The notes below the pieces were generated by a model. It was not told the origin of the DNA and searched no databases. It worked only from the letters and a program-made list of their open reading frames with translations. Both the position numbers and the translations under genes were made by a program. Below, one piece after another: positions 21,624-34,310 of a DNA stretch of 64,000 bases (its first letter is position 1; every line of letters starts with the position of its first letter). Origin of the DNA: Ligustrum vulgare (Eukaryota; Streptophyta; Magnoliopsida; Lamiales; Oleaceae); contig OY743182.1 of NCBI GenBank assembly GCA_963555705.1, positions 50,906,592-50,970,591 on the forward strand, given 5' to 3'.

Positions 21624-24600
21624 ATGGATAGTTTCACTCTCAGTACAGCCACTACTCCCAATAAACTCTTCCCAATCCAGTTCTTTCCACGTTCATTTTC
21701 CAATATCAAGAAATCACCAATTCTATCTTTTAACACTAGAAAACCCAGAAGGATTCTTGTGTTTGCATCAAATGATGACTCGAAGCTTGACCAGTGGGAC
21801 GAAATGGAGCTCAAGTTTGGTAGAATGCTCGGTGAAGACCCTAAAATCACCTATGCCAAGGTCCCTTACTTTTATACAATTTTAGTAATTAAATATACGT
21901 ACTATTGTGTTTATATATATATTTCAAATATTATTTGCTTTCATGTCGTGTTTAGTGCACCATGTTAGTATAAAATTCTAATAAATACCATTTGGTAGAC
22001 CGTAGATGGTATTATAGCGTATTAACATGAATAGTTTCTTTGGTTTTCATTTAAAAGAATGTCTTTTGTTATAGGTTTTGAATGAAAAATCAAAGAACAC
22101 TAGCCCCTAATCTACCACAATACCATCTACCATATTATCTAAAATAATTTATACTAGCCATTGCCCCTAATGCAACCTCATTGTGTTGGCGGGGACGTAA
22201 CTGACTATTTTTATGAATGAAGAAGAAAGGAATGGGAATTTGGGAACATTTCAAATGTTGGAATTCTTTGCACTTTTACACGGTACAAGATTTTCTTAGT
22301 GTTACTGATTTATTTCCAATTAATTACGTTGATAGTAATTAAGAATTTGATAAGGTTTCCTTTTAATTATTTGTGTAGAAATTGATTTTAGTGTGATAAT
22401 AGTCTAAGATATAGGATTTGAGCTAATTTGTGGCAAAATGTGGCTCTATTATATGTTTCTATCTATAATTACTTAAATTTTGGAATTTGGCTATACACAT
22501 TTGTTTAATTAAGTGGGACATGACTAGTCATAATAACTGAAAAGGGCTGGGCTTGATTTGTTAATTTCTTGACTTTTCAAACAAAGATTTTTAAAATAGT
22601 TCTTCTACATGGACATTTTTTTAGACATAAAAATTGGAAATATGGAGATGGCGCCTCGACATAGGGTGATGAAGAGGTAGGTCATGTGCTTTATCTCATA
22701 GACACCTCTTTATCGTCCAAGAAAGAGACGCCACGTCGGTAATGTTCCATTTTCATGCCCCAAAAAAAATGTTTATATAGAATTATTGTTTTTAAAAATA
22801 TTTGCTAATGCTTTGTTTTATTTTGTTTCTAATCAATGTTTTTTCTTAAGAGATTACAATATTCATTGCAGTTCTTCTGAATTTTTAGGTAATGGGTAGG
22901 AAGTCAAACCCTGATATGACTTACTTGGAGATTGAGAAGCTACTACAGAAGAAGGGGGGTAAAGCAGTGAACAATGAAATAGAGGAGATCCCATTTGATG
23001 TCTCTGTGGATAAAAAGTCAACGAATTCAGTGGATGGGTTAAATTTGGTTCGACCTGCTCCGAGGAAAGGGATAGAATTTGAGGCTACTCGTAAACGAGT
23101 AGAAACAGATGATACGAAATCTAGCCCACCAGTTATAAAAGCCATGGAAAAAAGTAAAAGCAGTATTCCCAATGTTATCTTGCGAAAGCCAAGTTCATTT
23201 AACGAGGATGATGTGGGGGGTGAAAGATCTTCTAGGTTTGGGATGAAACCAAACTTATCACTGAAAATGGGTAAAGAACCGCAAAAGGACAGGTTTAGCG
23301 ATATCACACTGTTGAAGAAGCCTGAACCAATGAGTTCAGTAGTAGTCAATGAAATAGGAGATAAGAGTGTGCAAAATGATTTTCCAACTACAGGAAAAGT
23401 TGATGATACCACACTTTTGGAAAAGCCAGAGCTGATGAATCTCAATGTGAATAATGAGCAAGAACCAGAATTATCTAGGGATCATACTGGGTATAACTCC
23501 ATTAATAATGTGACTGAGAATAGTTTAGATGTTTCCCAGTCATTGGATGAATTGGTAAAAATGACGGATGGCAATCTCAATCAATCTATGGAAACTGGGA
23601 AAAGATATTCTGAAGTGGATAATATGTCTGCAACAGGTAACTATCAGTCTGTGGATAGAATTTTCATGTTTTAGCATTACAAAAATTGAAACGTGACGTT
23701 GATTATCTAAGTTAAGCTTCATTTTAATTATATTCGTTGGTTCTTTTTTCAAGAATTGCAGGATGATACGGAGACTAGAAAGAAAACATTTGCTTCTAGC
23801 AGACCTTCTGAGACAAAGGCAGCTGAAACTACCCCAAAAACACCTACGGATGCTTTGCTGATTGGAAAACCAAAATTGTATTTATAGTCTCTCTCTCCCT
23901 CTCTCATTTTTTTTTCCTGCTATATATTGTTTTTTTAAATTTCATCAAAATGTTGTGTAATAGATTAGATTGCTCTATTAAGGAAACAGAACAACAAAGT
24001 AGTAAGGTCAGGACTTCCACGAATCCTGAAAGCTATGGCAATCCCTCGGAGCTTGAGAACTTCCTCACAACTTCACCGATTAAGGTTGGCCATTTATGTT
24101 TTGAGTACATTAGTCAGCTCGGGAGCCCCCTCCCCCTCCCCCCGGTGGAATCTGATTGTTGCATACTCATCTAGGACCATGAAGATAATGACTGGGCAAG
24201 GGCTGAAGAGATGGTTAAGACAGGAGAAAGAGCAGAAGTGGAATTAATTAGCTCCAGCACGAGAGGATTTGTTGTAAGTTAACTGATATTCATATAGAAA
24301 CGTTGCTTGTTTATTTAATATTTCTGTTTACCATTTTAATTTTCCTCCTCTCTGTACAGGTGTCATTTGGATCCTTGATAGGATTTCTACCATACCGTAA
24401 TCTTGCTGCCAGGTGGAAATTCTTAGCTTTTGAGTCCTGGCTGAGAAGGAAAGGTTTAGACCCATCCATGTACAGGCAAAATTTGGGCATCATTGGAAAA
24501 TATGAAGCTACTAGCACGGCAGCATCTGCCGAGTCAATGCTAGATTACAAAGCTGATTATAAGGCTGAGGGGCAGGTATCATCAGATATGAAACTGGAGG

Positions 24601-27600
24601 ATCTTCTCATGATTTACGACCAAGAGAAACTCAAGTTCCTATCATCATTTGTTGGCCAGGTTCAGATGACAATGTTTGGGGTTGAAACCTTGTCCTTATA
24701 TTTGAGTTATTCTTTACCAAATATCTCCATGCTTGCAGAAAATCAAAGTGGGTGCGGTATTGGCTGACAGAAAATCCCGGAGACTGATATTTTCCATAAA
24801 ATTCAAAGAAAAGGAAGAATTGGTTGAAAAGAAGAGAAGTCTTATGGTAAGAAAGTAACACATAATTTAATTTGAAACAAGTCGTAGTGAGTTTTGAGTT
24901 GGTTCCTTTTAAAGTTTTCTTTTCCTGAGGTCCCTGTTTCCAAAATCTTGCTTCAATTATTTGTGCACTGAGTAAGAAGGTAACTTGTGAAAATAACATG
25001 TCATGAAAACAAAAAGTTCAATTCAGTGAAAAATGTAATACTACAACTCAGCCTTATGGTTGCATTCTCCTAACAACCCCTTTTTGACCAAAGCTTAATG
25101 ATTCTCCTGTTCATTGAAATTGTCCCCAGGCATTTAACTCTTATTACGACTCTCGTTTCAAGCTTATCATATTTTCTGCTAAATTATGCTCTATGGTGTC
25201 CCAATTCTTATGGTAATAAACATTTTAGAAGTAGGACTGACAAAAAACATGATGATGCAACTGATCCATCAAAAGACCGGACTTTTGTATTATCATAATT
25301 CAACTGGAATATACTCGGTAAACATTTTCATAAAGAATTGCCTAGGTAATCCAACTTTACTAGAAAGGATGCAACTCCTTATTCTCTATAAACTTGGATA
25401 CGGCTATATGATTTTATTTATTTATTTTTAAAGTCATTTCTTTTGCAACCACTTTAGGTCGATCTATCTCTATCTCTTCTAACATGTTTTACCTCGACTG
25501 CAGTGGCGTTGTTAATAAAAATTTCTTTTAATCAAGATATGTCTCAATCATTTTAGTCATCCTTTATTTAATTTGTCTTCAGTTAGTTCCTCCTGTACTG
25601 ATTTGATATAGATATCCTTATTTCATATTATGCCCTTGTTTAGTAGAGAGTTAAATCAATTTTTTAGTAGATTTTCATAAAAATTAATAAGATGCGTGGT
25701 TGAAAAGGTGTGGGTTTCAAGAAATATGTGGTTGAGATTCATTGTTGACTTTGACTTAGATTAAAATCTATATTCTAATTTGCATCAAATAGCGGCTATA
25801 TCCATTTTCTTATTGTAACGACCTGGGTCCCACTTAACGGTCTGTTCTGGCCGTTATATCGATGATGTACTGTCTCCACTATACCAACATAAGTATTTTC
25901 AGCATGCTTTATTCTCACTCAAACGCTCCCCGAGAAAATTTTTCAAAGGCTCACCCATCATAAAATTGCTCCAAGTCAAGCACGCTTAATTGTGGAATTT
26001 CTAACAATGGACTTTCGGAAAAGAATGTGCACCTTGTTAGTATGAATAGTACCTATCAAATCTTTTAAACTTTCTTGAGTTGGGTGTTACACTTATAGCT
26101 AGATTCCTCACAATAGTCATTTCTATTACGTATATTTAATCAAAGTTTTCTTTCTTAGCGGCCCAAAATTCATTTATATATAATATAACTAGTTTAATGA
26201 ACATTTTGGGAAGGAATTTTTCAATCACCTATAATCCTCGTAGCATTTTTTCATTGTACCGAATCTTCTCCGGTACAGAATAATACATAACAAAACCAGA
26301 AAACAATCCAAAATTGCCATCCCCTTAGAGGTTCCAATCGTGCAAGATTGAATATAATTTGTATCCAAATTTACCACAATCTATGAATCTCGTAGTTAAT
26401 GTATAACAATTTTTCTCTTTCTATTTCCTTTATTTAACACTTAAAATACTTATGATTTTGTAAATCTCGAATTTGTTTTCTATGTTTTCCATTTCTACAT
26501 ATGTAAATTTACCCAGATATAGCATTTTGCCTAAATAGTGAATTTGGTATTAATTTTTCACTTTGACGGTGAATCGTTCTGTCACTATTTGCAATCTCGA
26601 ATTAGTATTGGATTGGAATGATTTACCATCTGGTAAATCTAGTTCAGTAACCCTGCCCCAGTAGTCTTTGTCATGAGGGAACACAAACACACGCAGAAGT
26701 ATCTATCTATACATATATAAGAATAGGATAAACTTCATCATTTTACGCACACAGTTTCCCGCTCATTTTCACTTGCCATTTTAGGAAATTTCTTAATTTT
26801 ATCAATTTATTTTAATACATGAATTAGGAGAGGTCAATTAATGCATGTAGTAAATGATTTATGGATTTGTGAAAAAAATATCTGTATAAAGTCAAATTAT
26901 AGATTATTTTTATTCTTTTGATAATTATTGCATTATTTTGAAGTCGAAAAACATGCAATACGGGTGTAAAATCCAAGATTTCAACAAGAAGTTTAATACA
27001 AACTAACAAATGAGAGCAAAGCCTAAATATATCATTCGTAAAATCATCTTAAATACTAAATGTAAAAGTTTTACTTATACTTTTTACTTTTTCGAACATC
27101 CAATCTTTTTAATTTATTTCATTTAAGTCCTAAAATGATACATATCATTTATTACATAAATTCAATTTGACCTTAGTGATTAATTTTGAATCTTTTTCTT
27201 TTCAGATTAAAAGAAATTATAGATATCTGATCTTTCTAAATAAATTCAATTAAATCATTTAACTTTTTACAACTTTAGGTTCCGATAAACTTATTGGTTC
27301 AATTTGTAAAATAGAACGTGTTAAAAAAATTATTCTGTTTAAAAATAGAATATGGTTTACACATTTATTTAACATGCACAAAATAATATGTGCAATTGTG
27401 AAAAATGAGTTTTAAAGAATGTGTGGTTGAGAATGAACATTGAAAAAAAAAAAAAAAATTATTTTTGAAAAATCAATTCTATATGAATAAGTGATAAAGA
27501 CTTATATCTTGTGGGTTAAGCCTCTATTTATAAATTGAGATGTATATGTGATTTTTTTTGGGTATATAAAGTTAATTATATTTGTAATATTCATTCAATA

Positions 27601-30600
27601 AAATTTAATTAAAATTTGTATTTCATATTATTTATTTGTTACATTCATTTAAATATAGAACTGCATAGAAGTTTGTCACATTTAAGTTTAACAAATTGCA
27701 ACATTTAATTTTGAGCATTTTTTTAAAAAAAATGTCTTGTAAATTTTGATTGTAATGTATTTGCTTTTTTACATTTAATGTAATGTAATGAAATGAAATG
27801 AAATATTTGTTTAACATATTTAAATATCAATTATTGCATTAAGATAGTACAAATTCTTATAGTGCTATTCGGAGAGTCAATAAATTAATTCCGTAAATGT
27901 CTATTAGTCTTTTTATTTCATTTTACGAGTTGAAAATTGTAATTATTTCAACTTTTAGAAATCAAATAATCGTAAGCTCGATTTTGTCATCAAATCAAAA
28001 TTGTAAAGTATAAAATAAATCATATGTCGATATTTTACCTAGTCTAAATAGACTAAGAAAACTAGAGAATAAATAATTAACTGTTAAAAGAATTAAAGAA
28101 ATATGTAAGTCGTAATTTTATGTTTTACTTTTTCGGGTATTTTTCATTATATATAAATGCATAATTTATGTCGGACATTATAATTTTACAACTTATTCAA
28201 TAAATATTTGTCAATTATATCTTTCGTGCATCACGGGTGCAATTACTAGTTTATTTAATATAAAAAAAAAAAGTGTTCACTGGAAAAGATGGCAGTCTAC
28301 CATTGAGTATGCCTCAAGGTCCCTCACATTCATTTATGAATCCAATCACATTTTTATGAGGATGCTCTATCTTTTACGCATTAGCATTTCAGGTGTTGTG
28401 CTTTTATACTGTTCTTATTGCAGGCAAACTTGAGTGTTGGAGATGTAGTGAAGTGTTGCATTAAAAAGATCACTTACTTTGGCATATTTGTTGAGGTAAA
28501 TGTGGTTCGTTACCCTTCCCGGTCATAATATTGTTACTTCTCAAGTGCTTCAACTTTTCCTAAATGATTAGGCCTCATTCTCTTTATGTTTGAGTTTTTA
28601 GTTTTGAGTTTTTGAATTCATTTTCAGTTTTGTGTTTTGGGTGCCTGTTTTGAGAATCTGGAAAATGCGTTCTTTATGTTATTCTGAAAAACTATTTCTC
28701 AAAACAAAAAATTGGAAAATGCGTTTACTTTGTAATTTTGGGAAAAACTTTTTAAATATTTTTTATTTAATGAATTTTATATATTAAACAAAATAGATAG
28801 ACTAATGGATCATTACCTGGTTTGCTTTGTATCACTTTATACTCCTCCGCGCAAGTACCTAATTTATATTATAACAAGGGATCATTATAGCTTTTATTCG
28901 CATGCTCAATGTGGAATAAAATGCGATAACACTAAAAATAAATAAAAACATAATTTATTTATTAGAAAATTGTTATTTACAATAGCAAAATTATACTATT
29001 TGAACATAGAATCCAATAACCAGAGCTTGAAAACATCTTGAACAAATTTTGCAATATTGAGCATAATTTATTAACGCAAATAACTACCACAATTTTATCC
29101 TGAACAGTTTCTCAAGCTACCACTAAAATATTTTATACAGATGTCCAATATGATGAACCTGTAAATAGTCACCAAATCTTGCGTTTAACAAGAGATGCAC
29201 AACACATCTTTCTCCTCTTGTGTCAGCTTGAATTCCAACTTCGTTGGCAATATAATTGAACTCCCAAAATAACAACATTTCTTACATCTGATGTTCTGAT
29301 GCCATCCACACTTGTTAAGCAGTATGCATTAGCTGAATCACTTTATCAATTTGACCACATTGGTACAACTTGAGGCATGTGAAGATGATTCGAGTAAAAT
29401 GCATTTACATAATGGAACACTTTAACAAGGCAAACCACATTCATGAGCTTGAAATCAGGAAAACCAATTAACTATGTCAGCAATTTACATGAAATATTTG
29501 CTACATTTTATCACTTAACCAACTAATATGATCCTAAACAGCTAGGATATCAGATCATGACTTTAGGATAACCAAATCATAGTAGAATAAATTTTCTGAA
29601 GAAGATATTAATCCCTTCTTGTTTAAGAGAAATATTTCTTGATCCAATTATAAGTAGACCATCAAGTTTAACACAACCCATTAATAAAAGCTTGGAAAAC
29701 ATCCTAATAATGACATGAATGACTAGAAACCACAATGATCTTCAAAGACTAGAAAATCGCCCCGGGGGGGGGGGGGGGGGGGGGATGCAAGGGAGAAGGA
29801 GAAATGACACAAGCTTCCATTATCCAAGAGTGAAAGCAACTATCAAATAAAATTCAAAAGCTATTCCAATAGAAATTCTAATGGAAAATGAAAATTACAC
29901 AAAAGATACACAAATTAGAGCATTTTTTCAGCAAATCTACTATAACTTCAAAGCTCAAACTCCTCTTCTCAAAGAGCAATCTGTGTTGCATCTTCCTCCT
30001 CGTCATCAAGAAAGAAGTAAAGATATATCTTAGCACATGCTAGTAGTCCAATGCAATTTATAATCAACTAGCATAGTATAAATTTAGTCAACTCGCTGAT
30101 ATACTTATCACACTTCTCTCCTCGTTTTATCCCCAACGAAATGTCAACAAACATATCCTAGATACACCTACTTATGTATTTAATGAATTCGAGGAAGAAA
30201 AATGTGAAACTGTGTGATGCAAGAAATAAGTTGGATTTTATTCGTAAGCATTTTATGTCAAAAAGAGACCAGAAATAGACTTCAGCTGTTAACAAAAAAA
30301 TTAACCAATGTAATATGAAAAAGGGAAATGATGCAAACCACGTAGCAATTGTAGCTACGCAACCCACAAAATATTGAAATCGACCCAAGAACGTCAAGAA
30401 ATCATGATTTATGGATCCAATTAAAATTAATTGAACCAAGCAACCAATACAATCACAAGGATATATTGACCTCTTGATCACAAGCAATATTAATTCTCAC
30501 CGAGATTTGAACAAACAAGAATAACTCGCAAGTTCGGGATTTATTCAATGAAGAATAAGATTGTGAAAGCAAAATAGCCTCTCAATTATAATATCAAAGT

Positions 30601-33552
30601 TGTCTGTGGAATAATGAAAATTACATCCCTATAAATAAATAGGGTTAAAACCTGACTAAAGAGTTTTAATTATACTAGGAAACAAATACCTAAAAATAAG
30701 GAAATAAATAAAAACCCTAAAATTACGCGTATTGACTTTTACGGCCGTAACTAATTCCTTTACGGCTGTAACCTTGTTACTGAACCATATTTACGGCCGT
30801 GACATATTTCCTTACGGCCGTAAGTCAAAAAAATTCAAATTCTGATTTTTGAGCAGTGACTCCTTTACGGTCGTGATTCGTGAACCTTAACACTTACGGC
30901 CGTAATCTTTTATTTCTCGCAATATTAATTTTGGCAGTGAGCTAGTTACGGCCGTAAGGAAATATATGTTACGGCCGTATCGTTGAAATTTCACAATTTT
31001 CAAAATTTCCTTTGACGGCTTGAATGAGGTTGATCCACTCGTCGTTTTGGCTCGAACCTTGTTCACTATTGCAATACTTGATCTTTGAACCTCTTCGAAC
31101 ATGCTGGAAGCCTTGTTTGGCTTGATCTGTAATTCTTTCCGTCAAGCCTGCTATGATTAGTATTATCGGGGTTCTGGATCACATCAGGAAAGGCTAATAA
31201 GCAACCAACAATTTTCATGCAAATAATTCTTGTCCATGACAGAAACTTTTTCTAAATGAAATTCAAGGTGAACTCAAGATTGCATTCTTAATCCATAGAA
31301 ATCAATACTTCAATTGAAGTAGTAATAAATTAATAATATAGCATACATGCAACATAAATATCATTCAAGTCAAAGTTCTGCAAAGTAGTACCATTGGCAA
31401 ACAATCCATTTGTTTGAACCTCTTCGAACATTACTCATTACGAAACAAAAATACAAAAGTCTATCAATCCACCAACATCTTTTTAATAATCAACTACTCC
31501 CTATTTATGAGAAAAAATAAGAACTGAAAACCAGAACTGCTTTACAATTAACTCCAAACAATTTGGAACTGGAAACCAGAACTGTACGATTCATAAAATT
31601 GAAACCTTATACCCCCAATAGACACAATTTAAATACTTTATAAAACTAAAATCCAACTCATTCCCAGAATGAAAAAAGACATATTTCTGGTATAATTAGC
31701 AACTAAAAATAGATAATAAAAGAAAAGGGAATTGAAGAAATTTACTTGACAGAGGTGATTCCAGTACTACCATAGTGAACACAATTGAAAGGTGCCGGCG
31801 TATCTCGATAAACAGTCTGCTGAAGGGGGATTCCATTTGGGTTCCTAACGACGGTGCTCGAGGGTAAAACATCGGATTGATAAGGGTTTTCACCTACATG
31901 ATACTGTTGAGGCTTTGGCACTTGGTGATTTGTGTGAGAGATTGGCGAAGACGAGAGAGAGGGGCGAAGACGAGGTACGGGAGAGAAGACAAAGCGAAAC
32001 TGGTGAACCCTAGTTTTGATCAACTACAGTAGAGCGCGTTTTGAGATTCACGTCATTTTGGGATGTTTTTAACCCAAAATGCCCATAACGATTTCTACAT
32101 GTTTTGGGTTTTATGTGAAAGAAAATTTGGTTTTCAAAAACTTGTTTTTGAAAATAGCTAAGTAAACGCATTTTCAGTGTTTTGAAAACTGAAAGCTAAA
32201 AATAGTGTAAAAATAGTAAATAGAAGGGGGCCTTAATTTCTGAATGAGAGTAATTTTACTGCATGTTTCCTTCTGTATGTGTTGTGGAATTTTCTTCACT
32301 CGGTAAATGCTCTTTGTAAAGGGGAATAATGAATTTCCTTATACAGGCTAATCAGATATGAATAAAATACCTTTGTAGGTTGAAGGGGTACCTGCACTTA
32401 TTCACCAGACAGAAGTCTCATGGGATACCACCACCTTGGACCCTGAATCATATTTTAAAGTTGGTCAGGTACTTCATATCTCTAGTATCCTCAACTGTTC
32501 ATTTCTTCTTTGCAGCAAAACTGATATTTTAATGCTCGTAAATTTACCTGATGAAGTCTTTTGACTTGCAGATTGTTGAAGCAAAAGTTCATCAATTGGA
32601 TTTTTCACTTGAACGAATATTTTTATCGTTAAAGGAAATAACGGTAATCTTCATCCATCATTTTGTTAGACAGTATGGTGTTGATAAAGGAATGTTATAG
32701 CAAATTGTACAATTTTATTTTCTTTTCACGGCAGCCAGATCCACTGATGGAGGCCTTGGAGGCTGTAGTTGGTGATCACAATTCCTTGGGTGGACGACTT
32801 GAAGCAGCTGAAGCAGACGTCAAGGTTTATATTTTTCCGAGTCTTCAAATAGGAACATCTTTATGCTTCCATTACAACATGTACCCCAGGATTCAGCACT
32901 TATTTTCCGAGAGACGTATTACCGTAATGTGTTTTTTAATATTATATTTGACAGTGGACCGATGTGGAATCGCTTATCAAAGAATTACAACAATTTGATG
33001 GCATCGAGTCTGTATCAAAAGGACGCTATTTTTTGAGTCCTGGTTTGGCTCCAACATTTCAGGTATGTTAATAATCAAACTGACCAAGCTGAGGGAAAAG
33101 CAAGATGAAATTGACCACTCTAACAAGAAAAAGTTCGCTAGCTTATGGTCTATATCAATTTTTTCATACAAATCCTAACACAATGTTATCCTATGGCTAT
33201 TGATCAGTTGACAGCGCTGAGCTAGAAAATAATAAAACTTAACATGTTTTGTGGTTTTATAGATTCTAAGTCCCATGACCTTTTCTTTAATGTTATTCAC
33301 GGGCTTTTTACAGGTTTATATGGCGTCCATGTTTGAAAATCAATACAAGTTACTCGCTCGAGCAGGAAATAGAGTACAAGAGGTGGGACTGTAGTATCTA
33401 ACTCAGTTTTTAACTGTTTCCAGCATATTTAGAGGCTTAAAACTTTATTTAAGCACCTATATGCATCATTTGCGCAGGTGATTGTGCAAACATCATTGGG
33501 CAATGAAGAGTTGAAATTGGCAATTCTTACCTGTACCAACAGAGTCGAGTAA
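21624..33552 (+). CDS. Chloroplast S1 RNA-binding-domain protein, 14 exons
   Basis: Exons: 21624-21860, 22889-23636, 23754-23877, 23964-24084, 24175-24273, 24360-24659, 24739-24846, 28424-28495, 32379-32468, 32572-32643, 32735-32824, 32955-33062, 33314-33382, 33478-33552. All are GT-AG and in phase, for about 770 residues. The first 50 or so residues are Ser/Thr-rich and basic, like a plastid transit peptide. Residues 80-400 are a low-complexity linker. Two S1 (OB-fold) segments follow: GERAEVELISSSTRGFVVSF (exons 5-6) and VGDVVKCCIKKITYFGIFVE/GVPALIHQTEVSW (exons 8-9). Exons 11-14 add a C-terminal helix region. Layout and length recall Arabidopsis At1g12800, a plastid S1 protein (from memory). 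It probably binds plastid RNA. Introns 7 and 8 (3.6 and 3.9 kb) are swollen by transposons. The acceptor of exon 3 (TTTCAAG) is chosen to keep the frame. Confidence 0.85.
25814..26091 (-). mobile_element. Cassandra-type solo LTR with 5S rRNA-like segment
   Basis: A 278-bp unit in intron 7. On the minus strand it starts TGTAACACCCAACTCAAG and ends GGACCCAGGTCGTTACA, flanked on both sides by CTTAT (25,809-25,813 and 26,092-26,096). On the minus strand it contains AATTAAGCGTGCTTG and GATGGGTGAGC. These match the internal promoter region of plant 5S rRNA (AGTTAAGCGTGCTTGG ... GATGGGTGACC). Cassandra TRIM elements carry exactly such a 5S segment in the LTR. Only one LTR remains, so it is a solo LTR formed by recombination. 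Confidence 0.85.
26702..28249 (+). mobile_element. Candidate non-autonomous Helitron in intron 7
   Basis: The 3' end looks Helitron-like. A short hairpin (CGTGCATCACGGG) lies about 10 nt before CTAG, followed by T (28,246-28,250). A possible 5' end is TCTATCTATACATATATAAG at about 26,702 after A. The interior is AT-rich with no Rep/helicase. The 5' boundary is a guess. Confidence 0.35.
29764..29784 (+). repeat. Poly-G run of 21
   Basis: Twenty-one consecutive G, directly preceded by four C, inside the TIR element of intron 8. The length is likely uncertain in any assembly. Confidence 0.8.
30329..31186 (-). mobile_element. Solo LTR, 858 bp
   Basis: The unit starts TGATGCAAACCACG, ends GATCACATCA, and is flanked by GGAAA on both sides (30,324-30,328 and 31,187-31,191). 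On the minus strand it shows a TATA-like CTATTTATTTATAGGG and a downstream AATAAA, as expected of an LTR promoter and terminator. The interior contains multiple near-palindromes of the TTACGGCCGTAA type. No internal retrotransposon domain remains. It is inserted within the larger TIR element. Confidence 0.7.
30725..30992. repeat. Cluster of TTACGGCCGTAA-like palindromes
   Basis: TACGGCCGTAA or one-base variants occur near 30,740, 30,765, 30,790, 30,815, 30,865, 30,893, 30,948 and 30,970, spaced irregularly by 22-55 bp within the solo LTR. Confidence 0.75.
31746..32023 (-). pseudogene. Captured GILP/LITAF-domain gene fragment (first exon)
   Basis: Minus-strand reading contains QYHVGENPYQSDVLPSS, NGIPLQQTVYRDTPAPFNC and GSTGITSV, then a clean splice donor (GTCAA/GTAAAT). 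This order matches the N-terminal half of plant GILP-type proteins (Arabidopsis At5g13190, from memory), small LITAF-domain proteins at the plasma membrane linked to cell-death control. The zinc-ligand CxxC that should follow APFN reads C-V-H-Y, so the second Cys is Tyr. The remaining exons, with the hydrophobic segment and second CxxC, are absent. The fragment lies entirely inside the TTA-flanked TIR element and keeps its intron donor, so it was copied as DNA. Confidence 0.72.
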
Positions 33553-34310
33553 ACAGTGGCAGGTTACAATTTTTTTTATTTTTTTATTTTTTCTTTGGGG
33601 CCTGATACGAGCAGGTAAAAATACTAAAATAGTGTATCCATGACTCTTGAGAATATCATTTTCAGCCCAAATTAATTTTGTAAAATTCACTGCTTTCTGT
33701 CACCATATCCATGTAGAAGGTGGCAATTTTTGAATATTTGATGATGGATTTAGAAAGCAGCTATAGATGTACATAAATTTGTGGCTTCAGGGATTCTCCT
33801 TTTTCTGTCTTATATATTTTTTGGCATCTTTGCCATTGGTAATGAATCCATTCTAATTATTGACAGCATGCCTCTTTGCCAAAAAATGCAGCCAACATTT
33901 GCACACAAGAATCTGCTACGAGTGCTCAAGGAACGTATGTTGCAGGCGAGACCTTGAAGGCTAAGCATTACAGAGCCAACGCGAGGGACAACAAAAAGCT
34001 GCTGCAGCATTACGGCCTTACACTATTAATGATAGTGAATAGGAATGCATCCATTTACGAAGTACGAAAACTCGTAGAGAGCCATTGTAATTTATCAATA
34101 ACAAGTTATAATGTATATTTTATTCTCCAATCAATGTTGTGTTATTACCTCATTATTACTTAAATTTTATTGTTAGGTTCTGAATTTGATAATTGGCAAT
34201 CCCATGGACAAAACGTCACGTTTGATTGAGTTGTGACAGAAGTCAATATTTGGGTTCAAAAATATGAAGACTTGAAATGTAGCTCCCTGTTCTGCAAAAC
34301 TAAAATTTTA
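33553..34310 (+). other. 3' UTR/downstream region of the S1 gene
   Basis: No separate gene. A stretch at 33,870-34,060 has exon-like composition in two frames (LPKNAANICTQESATSAQG; FAHKNLLRVLKERM) and may be an alternative 3' exon or transcribed UTR. It ends next to a TIR element. Confidence 0.4.

Larger units (their letters stand above)
28571..32232. mobile_element. Harbinger-like TIR element carrying a captured gene exon
   Basis: Inside intron 8, a 3,662-bp element has perfect TTA duplications (28,568-28,570 and 32,233-32,235). Its inverted ends are GGCCTCATTCTCTTTATG on the left and, as reverse complement of the right, GGCCCCCTTCTATTTAC. The arms extend inward for over 100 bp as T-rich, CAAAA/TTTTG-containing sequence. 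There is no transposase. It carries a fragment of a LITAF-domain gene (31,746-32,023) and a later solo LTR (30,329-31,186). A TIR element with a captured host exon is a Pack-type transposon. Confidence 0.65.

Noticed and set aside
25814..26091. Functional 5S rRNA gene or SINE
   Set aside because: Only the internal 5S box region matches, within TG...CA ends and a 5-bp duplication, which fits a Cassandra LTR.
33876..34163. 95-residue ORF as a separate gene
   Set aside because: It lies in the 3' region of the S1 gene, has no recognised domain and competes with another open frame; kept only as possible UTR or alternative exon.
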